A stretch of 64,000 bases of DNA, from NCBI RefSeq assembly GCF_011682235.2, contig NZ_CP076718.1, positions 741,758-805,757 of the forward strand, in the 5' to 3' direction. Of the stretch, positions 55,959-64,000 are shown piece by piece. The notes beneath the pieces are model-generated. The model saw only the letters and a list, made by a program, of their open reading frames with translations, ran no database searches and was not told the DNA's origin. Every line of letters begins with the position of its first letter. The first letter of the stretch is position 1. The translations under genes were made by a program, and so were the position numbers. The DNA comes from Rhodocaloribacter litoris. GTDB lineage: Bacteria > Bacteroidota > Rhodothermia > Rhodothermales > ISCAR-4553.

Positions 55959-58397
55959 TCACCTTCCCGGCACCAGCCGCATCCGGGTGCCGCCTTCGAG
56001 TTCTTCGGGGCGGGACGGCTTGTTCAACGGATAATGACGGAAGGCGACGTAGTCCTCGAGGAAGGCGTCGTAGTGCGGGCTGAACGGGTTACCGCTCTGG
56101 CCGCCCGGGTAGACGCCGTAGCCGGCGGGCGGCGTCCGGGAGAAATCGACGACGACGCGCCAGCTGGCGCTGTGGGTGGTCAGGCGGCCACCGGCCGGCG
56201 AGAGGGTCTCGGCAAAGCCGGGATAGGGGAAGGGACCGCGCCCGAGGACTTGCAGGGTCTCGTTCTGGAGCAGGTGGCGGAAGACGACACGGTGGTGGTC
56301 GCCCCAGCGCCAGCGCTCCGGGTTCCAGCCGTAGTCTCGTGCGAGTGTGGCGGCGGTGCTGTCCAGGGCCAGGCGCAACAGCCCGGCGGCGTCTTCCCGT
56401 TCGGGCGTGGCCTGCACATCCAGCCAGTGGGCTTGCGGATCTCCGGTGAGGAGCAGGTAGAGGCGTGTCTCGGCGGGCCGGCGATGCTTCCGGAAGACCG
56501 GCTCGTCCCAGGCCAGGCGGCGCAGGTGATCGAGGAAGACGTCGAGCACGAGGGGCTCGGGCCGGTCTACGGTGGTGTTGCCGTCCCAGGCGGCGAGCAT
56601 TGCGCGGAGGGTGTCGGCGCGCGGCGCCAGGCCCGCGAGGGTGTCCAGCAGGGGCACGAAGAGGTCGCGCTGGACCGCGTGGACGTCGGCCTGGTAGCGC
56701 ATCAGGTCTTCGACGGTGTGCGACGGCTTGCCGCGCAGGAGCGTGTCGATGCGGAGCGAGCGATAGGCCGAGCGCCAGTCGTGCCCCAGGTAATGGGGGT
56801 ATTCGGGCCCGGCGGGCTGCTGGTTCGTCGAGGTCAGGTAGCCCCGGGGAGGGTTGACGGCATAGGGCAGTTCCTCGAACGGCACGCGCCCGGTCCACGC
56901 ATAGGCCCGGGTGGAGCCGTCGAGCAGACCGATGCCGTGCCCGGCCCGTCGCACGGGCAGATAGCCCGTCGAGCGGATGGCGATATTGCCGTCGGTGCCG
57001 GCATAAAGGATGTTCTGCATGGGGGTATCCCACTGCCGGAGGGCCGCCTCGAAGGAGGCCAGGTCGCGAGCACGGTTCATGCCCCAGAGGGCGCCGAGCG
57101 TATGACCGGGCGTATGCGCCGTCCAGCGGATCGCCACGGCTCCGTCGTCGTCCATCGTCACCGGTCCCCAGTGGGCGTAGTAGAGCGTATCCACGACCGG
57201 CGGAGCCCCTTTGACGTGGATCGTATCGAGCACCACCTCCAGCGGCCGCATCGTCCCCTCGAAGCGGTAGTGCGTGCGCGTGCTGTCGAGGTCCAGGGCG
57301 TAGTGGTCGATCTGGTCCGCCCCGGTGTTCGTGAAGGCCCAGCCGACGTGGTCGTTGAAGGCCTCGACGGGTAGCGGCGCCCCCGGCACGGCCACACCGT
57401 AGGTGTTCATCGAGGGGGTAACCAGATGCACCTCGTACCAGATGGCCGGCAGGGTGAGGGCCAGGTGCATGTCCCCGGCCAGGATCGGGGCCCCTGTGGC
57501 CGAACGCGCCCCGTTCACCGCCCAGTTGTTCGACCCTTTCCCTTCAACGAACCCCTCGCCGAGTGTGCCCGCGAGGCTTTTCCGCATCGCCTCCATCCGT
57601 GCCAGCGTGGTCACGGCGGCGCGCACGTGCGCCGGCACCGGCCCGTGTGCCGGCCGGGCGTCCGCTGCGTCGGGCCCGGGTACGATGGGCCGGTAGAGCG
57701 TCGCGTGCCGGGGATAGAGCCGGGCATACTCTGCCGGATCCATCTCGTCCTGCAGGGCGGCGTAGCCGGGGTCATCGGTCCGGTACGAGAGGTCGTAGTT
57801 CATGTACTGCAGGAGCCGGATGGCCTGGATGGGTGCGTAGCGGTCCGGCCGGTATCCGAGCAGGCGAAACTCGAAGGGCAGGTCGCGTTCGTGGAGGCCG
57901 TCGAGGTAGGCGTTGACGCCCTCGGCATACCAGCGCAGGAGGTCGTACTCGACCCCGCCCCGGGCCTCGATCTCACGCAGCGCCTGCCGGGCCCCCCACT
58001 CCATCCCGGTGCGCCGGAGGAAACGGTCCGCCGCGACCGAGGCGGGGCCGAACGCTTCCGACAGACGCCCGGAGGCCACGCGGGGGATGAAGTCGAGCTG
58101 GAAGAGCCGGTCCTGCGCGGTCACATAGCCGTGGGCGATGACAGCGTCCCGGTCCGTTTCGGCGAAGATATGAGGGACGCCGCGCGCGTCCCGGACGACG
58201 GTGACGGGGTGCTCCAGCGCCGGGATCGCGAGCGTCCCTTCAAAAGGCGCGACAGCCCGGCGTGCGGTGCGGTAGAGGCCATCGAGCGGGTCGAGCAGGG
58301 GACCCGGAGGCGGCAGGCCGGCCGGCGGGGCCTGCAGCAGATAGACGAACCCGGCCGCAAGGAGGACAACGAGGAGCAGGCGAAGGACAGGTTTCAT
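55959..58397 (-). CDS. Penicillin-acylase-family N-terminal nucleophile hydrolase
   Basis: 812 residues from ATG 58397 (a GTG at 58409 is possible). An N-terminal hydrophobic segment (about 5-22) is a signal peptide or anchor. The alpha-chain region has VVRDARGVPHIFAET and YVTAQDRLFQLDFI. Autoproteolysis should occur before S289 in GKGSNNWAV, which becomes the nucleophile. Targets may be beta-lactams or acyl-homoserine lactones; not determinable here. Confidence 0.9.
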   Translation of the reverse strand: MKPVLRLLLVVLLAAGFVYLLQAPPAGLPPPGPLLDPLDGLYRTARRAVAPFEGTLAIPALEHPVTVVRDARGVPHIFAETDRDAVIAHGYVTAQDRLFQLDFIPRVASGRLSEAFGPASVAADRFLRRTGMEWGARQALREIEARGGVEYDLLRWYAEGVNAYLDGLHERDLPFEFRLLGYRPDRYAPIQAIRLLQYMNYDLSYRTDDPGYAALQDEMDPAEYARLYPRHATLYRPIVPGPDAADARPAHGPVPAHVRAAVTTLARMEAMRKSLAGTLGEGFVEGKGSNNWAVNGARSATGAPILAGDMHLALTLPAIWYEVHLVTPSMNTYGVAVPGAPLPVEAFNDHVGWAFTNTGADQIDHYALDLDSTRTHYRFEGTMRPLEVVLDTIHVKGAPPVVDTLYYAHWGPVTMDDDGAVAIRWTAHTPGHTLGALWGMNRARDLASFEAALRQWDTPMQNILYAGTDGNIAIRSTGYLPVRRAGHGIGLLDGSTRAYAWTGRVPFEELPYAVNPPRGYLTSTNQQPAGPEYPHYLGHDWRSAYRSLRIDTLLRGKPSHTVEDLMRYQADVHAVQRDLFVPLLDTLAGLAPRADTLRAMLAAWDGNTTVDRPEPLVLDVFLDHLRRLAWDEPVFRKHRRPAETRLYLLLTGDPQAHWLDVQATPEREDAAGLLRLALDSTAATLARDYGWNPERWRWGDHHRVVFRHLLQNETLQVLGRGPFPYPGFAETLSPAGGRLTTHSASWRVVVDFSRTPPAGYGVYPGGQSGNPFSPHYDAFLEDYVAFRHYPLNKPSRPEELEGGTRMRLVPGR

Positions 58398-58415
58398 CGG
58401 CCACGTCACACCACG

Positions 58416-59252
58416 TCAACCCAGGTGGGTGATGGATTTCCAGGGGCCGCGTCCCCCCTCCCGGGAAAGCATGGACACCGCCCGGTCCATGCGTTCCGGC
58501 GCGATCCGGCGCAGCAGCTCGTCCGTCGCGTTGGCGTAGTCGCGGGCTCCGCGTCCGTGCGGCTCATGGTCGAAGACCGTGGTCCCGTCGTTGTGCGTGA
58601 CCGAGAGCGTCGTGCTCGTGCGGATGATGGACGACATGACCTGGTCGCCGTAGCGCTGGCGCAGGTAGCGCCGGTAGGCGTGATGGTTCCGCTTGCGGGC
58701 ATCGACCATCGTGAAAAGGAAGAAGGGCAGGTTGAGCGTCGGGTTGAGTTTGTCCCGCACCATCATGACCGTTTGAAACGTCTGCTCGGCCCCGAGCACG
58801 GGCTGGTACTCGGGCATGACGGGAATGAGCACGTGCCGGCTGGCCACGAGCGCGTTGAGGCTGAAGACGGTGATGGCCGCGGCCGTGTCGAAGAGGACGG
58901 CGTCGTAGGGCAATGGCGCCTGTTCGAGGGCTTCCTTAACCCAGAGCACGTCCGTCGGCTGGTTGAGCCGGCGCATGATCTTGGAAAGGGTGCTGGAGGC
59001 GGGCAGCACGTCGAAGTTCTTCCGGGGCTGCACCGGCACCTCCGCCAGGCGCACCTGCGGGTCGAAGAGCACGAGCGAGGAGTTCGCCTCCGGCGGTTCC
59101 GGCAGCCCGACCATGCGGGTGAGAAAGCCCTGCGGGTCGAGGTCGATGACAAGGGTTCGGAAGCCGCTCAGGCCCAGCGCGGCCGCCACGTTGATCGTAG
59201 AGGTGGTCTTCCCCGATCCCCCCTTGTGGTTGCAGACGGCAAGGACGATCAT
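58416..59252 (-). CDS. ParA/Soj-like P-loop ATPase
   Basis: 278 residues. Deviant Walker A KGGSGKTT at the N terminus, Walker A' VIDLDPQG and switch VLFDTAAAI. The family positions DNA, chemoreceptors or other cargo. No parB partner is adjacent; the upstream neighbour is divergent lnt. Cargo unknown. Confidence 0.85.
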   Translation of the reverse strand: MIVLAVCNHKGGSGKTTSTINVAAALGLSGFRTLVIDLDPQGFLTRMVGLPEPPEANSSLVLFDPQVRLAEVPVQPRKNFDVLPASSTLSKIMRRLNQPTDVLWVKEALEQAPLPYDAVLFDTAAAITVFSLNALVASRHVLIPVMPEYQPVLGAEQTFQTVMMVRDKLNPTLNLPFFLFTMVDARKRNHHAYRRYLRQRYGDQVMSSIIRTSTTLSVTHNDGTTVFDHEPHGRGARDYANATDELLRRIAPERMDRAVSMLSREGGRGPWKSITHLG

Positions 59253-59353
59253 ACGTTTCCGGTTGACGAAAGGATTGCGCCGCCGCAAATTACCCTGTGG
59301 CCGCACATCTGTCAAATGAAGAACCTCCGGCCGTGTCCCGCGGCCCAACGGCA

Positions 59354-60910
59354 ATGCGTTTCCTGCCCCATGCGGTGGCCTGGCGGCCGGTGCTCCTGAG
59401 CGGTCTCGGGCTGGGCCTGAGCTTCCCGCCCTACCCTTTTCCGTTCCTGGCCTGGGTCGCACTGGTACCGCTGCTGCACCGGTGGGAGCGGGCCCCCTCG
59501 GCCGGGGCCCTCCTGCTCGAAGCCTACCTGGCCTTCCTGGTGACGTTCGCCGTAGCGTTCTTCTGGCCGCTGTGCCATGCCCTGCCGCAGGCGGCACTGG
59601 CCTCGCTGACCCCGCTGCTGGCCCTCCCGCTCGTGATGGCCCTGCCCTTCGGGGCGGCGGCGCTCGTGCGCCGGCGGCTGGGTCACGCGGTGGGCCTCCT
59701 CGCCCTGACGACGTTCTACCTGGTGATGGAAGGCGGGCTGAGCCGGGGACCGCTCGCGTTTCCGTGGCCGCTGCTGGGCCACACCCAGGCCGAGGCGCTG
59801 CACTTCAACCAGTTCGCCGACCTGACGGGCGTGCCGGGCCTGACGCTCTGGATCTGGCTGTTGAACCTCGCCGTGCTGGCCCTGGTGCGGGCTCCCCGGC
59901 GCTCGTCCGCACGCGGGCCGGCCCTTTCCCTGCTCGTGCTCCTGGCCCTCCCCCTCGCCTACGGGGCCTGGCGCCGGGCAAGCCTGCCGCCCCCCGAGGA
60001 CCGGCTGCCCGTCGGGGTGGTACAGCCGGCCCTCGGCCCCAAAGCCTGGGCCGACGTCCATGACCTGACGCGCATCGACACCCTCGTCCATCAGACCGTC
60101 ACCTTCCTGCAGGTCGCACCCGCCCGCCCCCACCTGCTCGTCTGGCCGGAGACGGCCCTCCCGCTCCCGCCCGTCTCCGCCCCCGGCCGCGTCGAGGCGC
60201 GTCTCCGGGACCAGGTCGCACGGTGGGGCGTGCCCCTGCTCACCGGTGCCGTCACCCGCACGCCCGGGGGCACCTACCGGAACACCGCCCTGCTGTTCCG
60301 CCCGGACGGTACCACGGACCGGTACGACAAGCACCGCCTCGTCCCGTTCGCCGAGCGCGTCCCGTTCGTCGATGTGCTGCCCGCCCTGGGGGCGCTGTCC
60401 GTGCCCGCCGGCGGCGTCGCAGGCTACGAACCCGGCAACCGGCAGGCTCCCCTGCGGGCCGGCCGCCTCTCCGTCGGCGTGCTCATCTGCTTCGAGAGCG
60501 CCTTCGGGAACCACCCCCGCCCCTACATCGAACAAGGGGCGGACTTTCTGGCAACGCTCACCCAGGACGGCTGGTGGGGACGCACCCCCGGCTACCGCCA
60601 GCACCTGGCGCTGACCCGCCTCCGGGCCATCGAAACGCGCCGGGCCGTCGTGCAGGTGAGCGTCAGCGGCGTCACGGCGCTCCTGCTCCCGGACGGCACC
60701 TCCGCCTTCGAACTCGGATGGATGGAGCGGGCCGCCCGCCTCGCCCACGTGCCGGTCCTCACCCCCACGACGTTCTACAGCCGCCACGGTGACTGGCTCA
60801 CCGGCCTGGCCCTGCTCGCCGCCCTCCTCGTCACCGCCCGCAGCGTGTACGCGGCCCGGCGTGCGGGCTCCCAACCTCCAACCCGACCCGAAAGCGGTTC
60901 ATGCACCTGA
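59354..60910 (+). CDS. lnt: Apolipoprotein N-acyltransferase
   Basis: 518 residues. About seven N-terminal TM helices, then a nitrilase-like domain with the catalytic triad Glu (WPETALP), Lys (YDKHRLVPF) and Cys (LICFESAF). It adds the third acyl chain to lipoproteins in the inner membrane. ATG 59354 fits the family start; an in-frame ATG at 59297 is unlikely. The gene end overlaps maf by 10 bases. Confidence 0.94.
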   Translation: MRFLPHAVAWRPVLLSGLGLGLSFPPYPFPFLAWVALVPLLHRWERAPSAGALLLEAYLAFLVTFAVAFFWPLCHALPQAALASLTPLLALPLVMALPFGAAALVRRRLGHAVGLLALTTFYLVMEGGLSRGPLAFPWPLLGHTQAEALHFNQFADLTGVPGLTLWIWLLNLAVLALVRAPRRSSARGPALSLLVLLALPLAYGAWRRASLPPPEDRLPVGVVQPALGPKAWADVHDLTRIDTLVHQTVTFLQVAPARPHLLVWPETALPLPPVSAPGRVEARLRDQVARWGVPLLTGAVTRTPGGTYRNTALLFRPDGTTDRYDKHRLVPFAERVPFVDVLPALGALSVPAGGVAGYEPGNRQAPLRAGRLSVGVLICFESAFGNHPRPYIEQGADFLATLTQDGWWGRTPGYRQHLALTRLRAIETRRAVVQVSVSGVTALLLPDGTSAFELGWMERAARLAHVPVLTPTTFYSRHGDWLTGLALLAALLVTARSVYAARRAGSQPPTRPESGSCT

Positions 60911-61503
60911 AACCCCTGCTCGTGCTCGCCTCGTCCTCACCCCGGCGACGGCGGCTCCTCGAACAACTCGGCCTGCGGTTCGTCGTCCGGCCCAGCGACA
61001 CCGAGGAGGTCGTCCCGGAAGGCGTCTCGCCGGAGACGGTCGTGCAGGCGCTGGCGCGGGAAAAGGCCGAAGCCGTGGCGCCCGCCTACCCGGATGCGCT
61101 GACCCTCGGCGCCGACACCATCGTGGTGCTCGACGGCGAAGTGCTCGGCAAACCCGCCGACGCCGCCGAAGCCCACGCCATGCTCCGCCGGCTCAGCGGC
61201 AACACGCACACGGTCTACACCGGCATCGCACTCGTGCATCCCGCCTCGAACCGCAACGTGACGGCTTTCGAGGCCACCCGCGTCACGTTCGCCCCGCTGA
61301 CCGACGACGAGATCGCCGCCTACGTGGCCACCGGCTCCCCCCTGGACAAGGCCGGCGCCTACGGCATCCAGGACGACCACGGCGCCCTCTTCATCCCCCG
61401 CATAGAAGGCGACTTCTTCACCGTCATGGGCCTGCCCCTGCACCGGCTCTACCGGGTCCTGCGTACCGAATTCGCCGACCTGATGGAGGAAAACCCGGAT
61501 TGA
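60901..61503 (+). CDS. Maf-family nucleotide pyrophosphatase
   Basis: 200 residues. LASSSPRRRRLLEQLGL, GADTIVVLDGEVLGKP and GSPLDKAGAYGIQD are Maf signatures. It hydrolyses non-canonical nucleoside triphosphates (usually dTTP/UTP types). Overlaps lnt by 10 bases, so they are co-translated. Confidence 0.94.
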   Translation: MHLKPLLVLASSSPRRRRLLEQLGLRFVVRPSDTEEVVPEGVSPETVVQALAREKAEAVAPAYPDALTLGADTIVVLDGEVLGKPADAAEAHAMLRRLSGNTHTVYTGIALVHPASNRNVTAFEATRVTFAPLTDDEIAAYVATGSPLDKAGAYGIQDDHGALFIPRIEGDFFTVMGLPLHRLYRVLRTEFADLMEENPD

Positions 61504-61579
61504 ACGCGAAAAACGGCATCGCCCCGCTACCGGTAGCCGGACAAAACCCGAACCCGAAACACGCCTCTGCCCGCACCGC

Positions 61580-62356
61580 TTGTCTCCCCCTTTCGAACAT
61601 ATCCGGGTGTTGCTGATCCAGGCACGCGGCACCGCCGACATCGAGCGACAGGAACAGGAATGCTTCCTCGAACGATGCCGCCTCCGCCCGGAACAGCTCG
61701 TGACGGCCAACGTCGTCCGGGATCGCCTTCACGAAGGCCTGCTCGACGGGGTTCATGCCGTGATGATCGGCGGGGCCGGCGAGTTCTCGGCCACGCAGGA
61801 CTACCCCTGGATGGACGATCTGCTGGCGCTCTGCCGGCTCCTGCGGGCACGCGGCTTCCCCACCTTCGGCTCGTGCTGGGGGCATCAGATCCTCGCCCGG
61901 GCCTATGGCGGTACGGTCATACACGACCACGCACGGGCCGAGCTGGGATGCCATCCCGTCATGCTGACGGAAGCCGGGCGGCGGGATCCGCTCTTCCGCA
62001 CGTTTCCGCCCGCCTTCCGTGCCAACATGGGCCACCACGACCGCGTCAGCGTCCTGCCCGAAGGCGCCGTCGAGCTCGCCTACAGCGCCACCCAGCCCAA
62101 CCAGGCCTTCCGCATGGAAGACCTGCCCATCTACGGCACCCAGTTCCACAGCGAGCTCGACGCCCGCCGCGAACGCGAACGGCTCATCCGCTACCGTGCC
62201 TATTACCTGAACGAGATGCCCGACGAGGCGGCCTTCCAGCACGTCCTCGACAGCCTCGCCGAAACCACCGAGGTGGATCACCTCCTGCACGACTTTCTGA
62301 CGACCTTCGTCGCCCGCCCCGAAAACCACCCGGCCGGACCGCAACAGCCGACCTAG
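61580..62356 (+). CDS. Class I glutamine amidotransferase-like protein
   Basis: 258 residues if the TTG at 61580 is used; the start is uncertain. Nucleophile elbow FGSCWGHQ with the catalytic Cys, and the His-Glu pair in TQFHSE. It resembles GMP-synthase-like stand-alone amidotransferases such as the GatD/PuuD-type proteins. Its acceptor domain or substrate is unknown. Third gene after lnt and maf. Confidence 0.82.
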   Translation: MSPPFEHIRVLLIQARGTADIERQEQECFLERCRLRPEQLVTANVVRDRLHEGLLDGVHAVMIGGAGEFSATQDYPWMDDLLALCRLLRARGFPTFGSCWGHQILARAYGGTVIHDHARAELGCHPVMLTEAGRRDPLFRTFPPAFRANMGHHDRVSVLPEGAVELAYSATQPNQAFRMEDLPIYGTQFHSELDARRERERLIRYRAYYLNEMPDEAAFQHVLDSLAETTEVDHLLHDFLTTFVARPENHPAGPQQPT

Positions 62357-62374
62357 CCTCCCGCGGCTTGGCCT

Positions 62375-63757
62375 TCACCACGCCAGCGGCGGCAGCACGT
62401 CCTGCTGGAGCCTGCACATCTCGTCCACCAGTTGCACGGCGGCCCGGTACGAGGGGCAGGTGGGGTCGAGCAGGAGAGCCTGGAGCAGCTTGCGCCTCGA
62501 CCCCTCCGCGTACGCCTCGACGAGCAACCGGTTGATGCTCACCTGCGCCCGCAGCAGCGCCAGGATGCCTTCCGGGAGCGGTGGCATGGCCTCGGGATGG
62601 ACGCCGCCGGCGCCGGCGCGGGCGGGCACCTCTACCACGGCCCCCTCGGGCAGGCCGGGGACGTACCCCGCGTTCGGCACGTTGACGGCGTCGAGTGCCC
62701 GCTCCTCGCCGCAGAAGACCCCTTCCAGAATCGGAATAGCCAGCTCGCCCGAAGGCACAATCGCCCCCTCCGCCGCTCCGGAGCGCTCCTCCCGGTCCGG
62801 CTTCACGCGCGGCAGCGGGCGCCCGGGAAAGAGCGGCACACCGGTGGGATGCTCGTCCAGGTTGTAGATCCAGGTCGGCACCCGGCCCGTCTCCCACGGA
62901 TGGCCCTCCAGCGGATCGTAGAAGAACTGAAGCAGGCTGCTGGCGAGAAAATCGTGCGCCCAGCCCAGGTACTCACCGATGTGGTTGGCACCGGGCGAGG
63001 GATAGAGGCCGAAGACGCGAAACAGGATGCGGCTGAGGGCGATCTCGTCCCACTCCGCCAGCCAGTGCGCCGCCCGTTCCCGCTCCCGGAGCCGGGGGTA
63101 GAGGTCCTCCCCCGTGGTCCGGTGACGAAGCGACTGGAACCAGGTGAAGTGGTTCAGGCCGGAAGCCTTTGCGTCGAGGTCGTGCACGTCGAGTTCGAGC
63201 AGGCGGGCTACCTGCTGCATGCCCTGGAAGACGCCATGACACAGCCCGACGACGCGCACGGACGTCAGCCGCGTGAGGGCCTCACACAGCTTCGTGAGCG
63301 GGTTGGTGTAGTTGAGCAACCAGGCCCCGGGACAGCATTGCTCCATCGCCCGGGCAATCTCGAGCATCGGCCCCATGTTGCGAAGGGCATGAAAAAGCCC
63401 CCCCGGCCCGCCGTTCTCCCCGTACACCTGCCGGAAACCGTACTTGCGAGGGACGTGGAAATCCTGCGCCCAGTAAAAATAGCGGTTGACTTCGATGGCC
63501 GTGACGACGGCATCGGCGCCGTCGAGCGCCTCGCGCAGGTCGGTGGTCCAGCGCACGGACGGGGCCGGGCGCCGCCCGAGCCGGCCAGCCACCGCCTCCG
63601 CATATCGCTGCCGCTCGGGCAACGCATCCGGGCAACGATCCATGAGGACGATCTCGAGGCCGTGCGCGCACAGCACGTCACTCAAAAGCAGGTCGCGGAT
63701 CGTGGCCGGCCCGAACTCCCGGCTCCCGGCTCCGACAAGAACGACTTTCAACGGCAT
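62375..63757 (-). CDS. Glycoside hydrolase family 4 protein (NAD- and metal-dependent)
   Basis: 460 residues. The N-terminal Rossmann motif VLVGAGSREFGP binds NAD. C173 and H203 (GLCHG, GLNHF) are the metal ligands of GH4 enzymes, and NYTNP is conserved. GH4 cleaves glycosides by oxidation-elimination at C3. Candidates are alpha-galactosidase, alpha-glucosidase or alpha-glucuronidase activity; the sequence alone does not decide. Confidence 0.9.
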   Translation of the reverse strand: MPLKVVLVGAGSREFGPATIRDLLLSDVLCAHGLEIVLMDRCPDALPERQRYAEAVAGRLGRRPAPSVRWTTDLREALDGADAVVTAIEVNRYFYWAQDFHVPRKYGFRQVYGENGGPGGLFHALRNMGPMLEIARAMEQCCPGAWLLNYTNPLTKLCEALTRLTSVRVVGLCHGVFQGMQQVARLLELDVHDLDAKASGLNHFTWFQSLRHRTTGEDLYPRLRERERAAHWLAEWDEIALSRILFRVFGLYPSPGANHIGEYLGWAHDFLASSLLQFFYDPLEGHPWETGRVPTWIYNLDEHPTGVPLFPGRPLPRVKPDREERSGAAEGAIVPSGELAIPILEGVFCGEERALDAVNVPNAGYVPGLPEGAVVEVPARAGAGGVHPEAMPPLPEGILALLRAQVSINRLLVEAYAEGSRRKLLQALLLDPTCPSYRAAVQLVDEMCRLQQDVLPPLAW

Positions 63758-63810
63758 GGAAACGTGGTGTTTGCTTTGCGGTGTGGGGATTGCGAGCCAA
63801 AGATTAGCGA

Positions 63811-63840
63811 TTGCGGACTGGAAGATTGGCGGATTATTGT
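63811..63840 (+). promoter_or_regulatory. Candidate promoter of the terminal lipoprotein gene
   Basis: TTGCGG (63811-63816), 18 bases, then TATTGT (63835-63840), in an AT-rich stretch about 40 bases before ATG 63881. The stretch is itself a degenerate 7/8-base repeat, so the match may be chance. Confidence 0.3.
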
Positions 63841-63880
63841 AGATTTTTCCCCCGTCGACGACCGTACAGGAAAAGCCGTC

Positions 63881-64000
63881 ATGCCGCTCCCGTTCCGCCT
63901 GTGCCCGGCCCTTCTTGCCTTCGTCCTGCTCACCGGCTGCGACGGGAGCAATCCGGCGCCCCCGGATCCCCCGCCGCCGTCGGTACCGATCTCGGTGCCC
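63881..64000 (+). CDS. Lipoprotein, N-terminal fragment
   Basis: First 40 codons of a gene cut by the window end. A hydrophobic signal ends in LTGC with lipidated C20, followed by a Pro-rich spacer (PAPPDPPPP). AGGAAAAG precedes the ATG. Function cannot be told from this fragment. Confidence 0.75.
   Translation, partial: MPLPFRLCPALLAFVLLTGCDGSNPAPPDPPPPSVPISVP

Noticed and set aside
57426-59399. Long + strand open frame opposite the penicillin acylase and ParA genes
   Set aside because: It spans two certain minus-strand genes and has no domain of its own.

Overview
The window is about 64 kb of GC-rich bacterial chromosome. It looks like a member of Rhodothermia/Rhodothermales (Bacteroidota). 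The evidence is a complete alternative complex III operon (actABCDEF) running into a caa3 oxidase whose subunit I carries the YSHP motif, as described for Rhodothermus. Bacteroidota-type envelope families (DUF5686, DUF4382) and a TAnnTTTG promoter element agree with this. No rRNA, tRNA or CRISPR array was seen.

Layout. (1) 52-8601, + strand: a redox/cofactor cluster. It holds a membrane-anchored diheme cytochrome c with an ethylbenzene-dehydrogenase-type haem domain, then an IS200/IS605-family element carrying only tnpB. After these come a SPASM radical SAM enzyme, a two-cluster ferredoxin, an unknown helical protein, a multidomain universal stress protein, an Mrp-type ATPase and a zinc-ribbon protein. 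Five copies of a module resembling the C-terminal domain of protochlorophyllide reductase subunit B (PCP_red-like) are spread over three of these proteins. (2) 8609-10686: a DUF4382 protein, a small membrane protein and two unknown genes. (3) 10980-16127, + strand: an A1-type haem-copper oxidase operon headed by a cupredoxin-like lipoprotein. (4) 16147-17701: two divergent DoxX paralogues. (5) 31815-17708, - strand: actABCDEF, a fibronectin-type/TM protein, SCO, coxB with a cytochrome c domain, coxA, coxC, and a subunit IV fused to another cytochrome c domain. Complex III would pass electrons from quinol directly to the caa3 oxidase. (6) 32006-47098: purD, a gamma-carbonic-anhydrase-like protein, a triplicated secreted protein, mutS, a 5'-nucleotidase, a sulfurtransferase, DUF5686, HD, moaE, moaD, a peroxiredoxin and a LolE-type permease. 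(7) 47226-64000: a GvpL/F-domain protein with nine 44-residue repeats, pruA, a zinc ribbon, an M14 peptidase, an SNF transporter, a penicillin acylase, an orphan ParA, lnt-maf-amidotransferase, a GH4 hydrolase and the start of a lipoprotein gene.

The main non-gene signal is a family of degenerate heptanucleotide tandem repeats in the spacers, several abutting start codons. There is also a duplicated palindromic repeat at the mutS 3' end. The most unusual systems are the PCP_red-module cluster and the GvpL/F repeat protein. Family names are from reading motifs; no database search was run.
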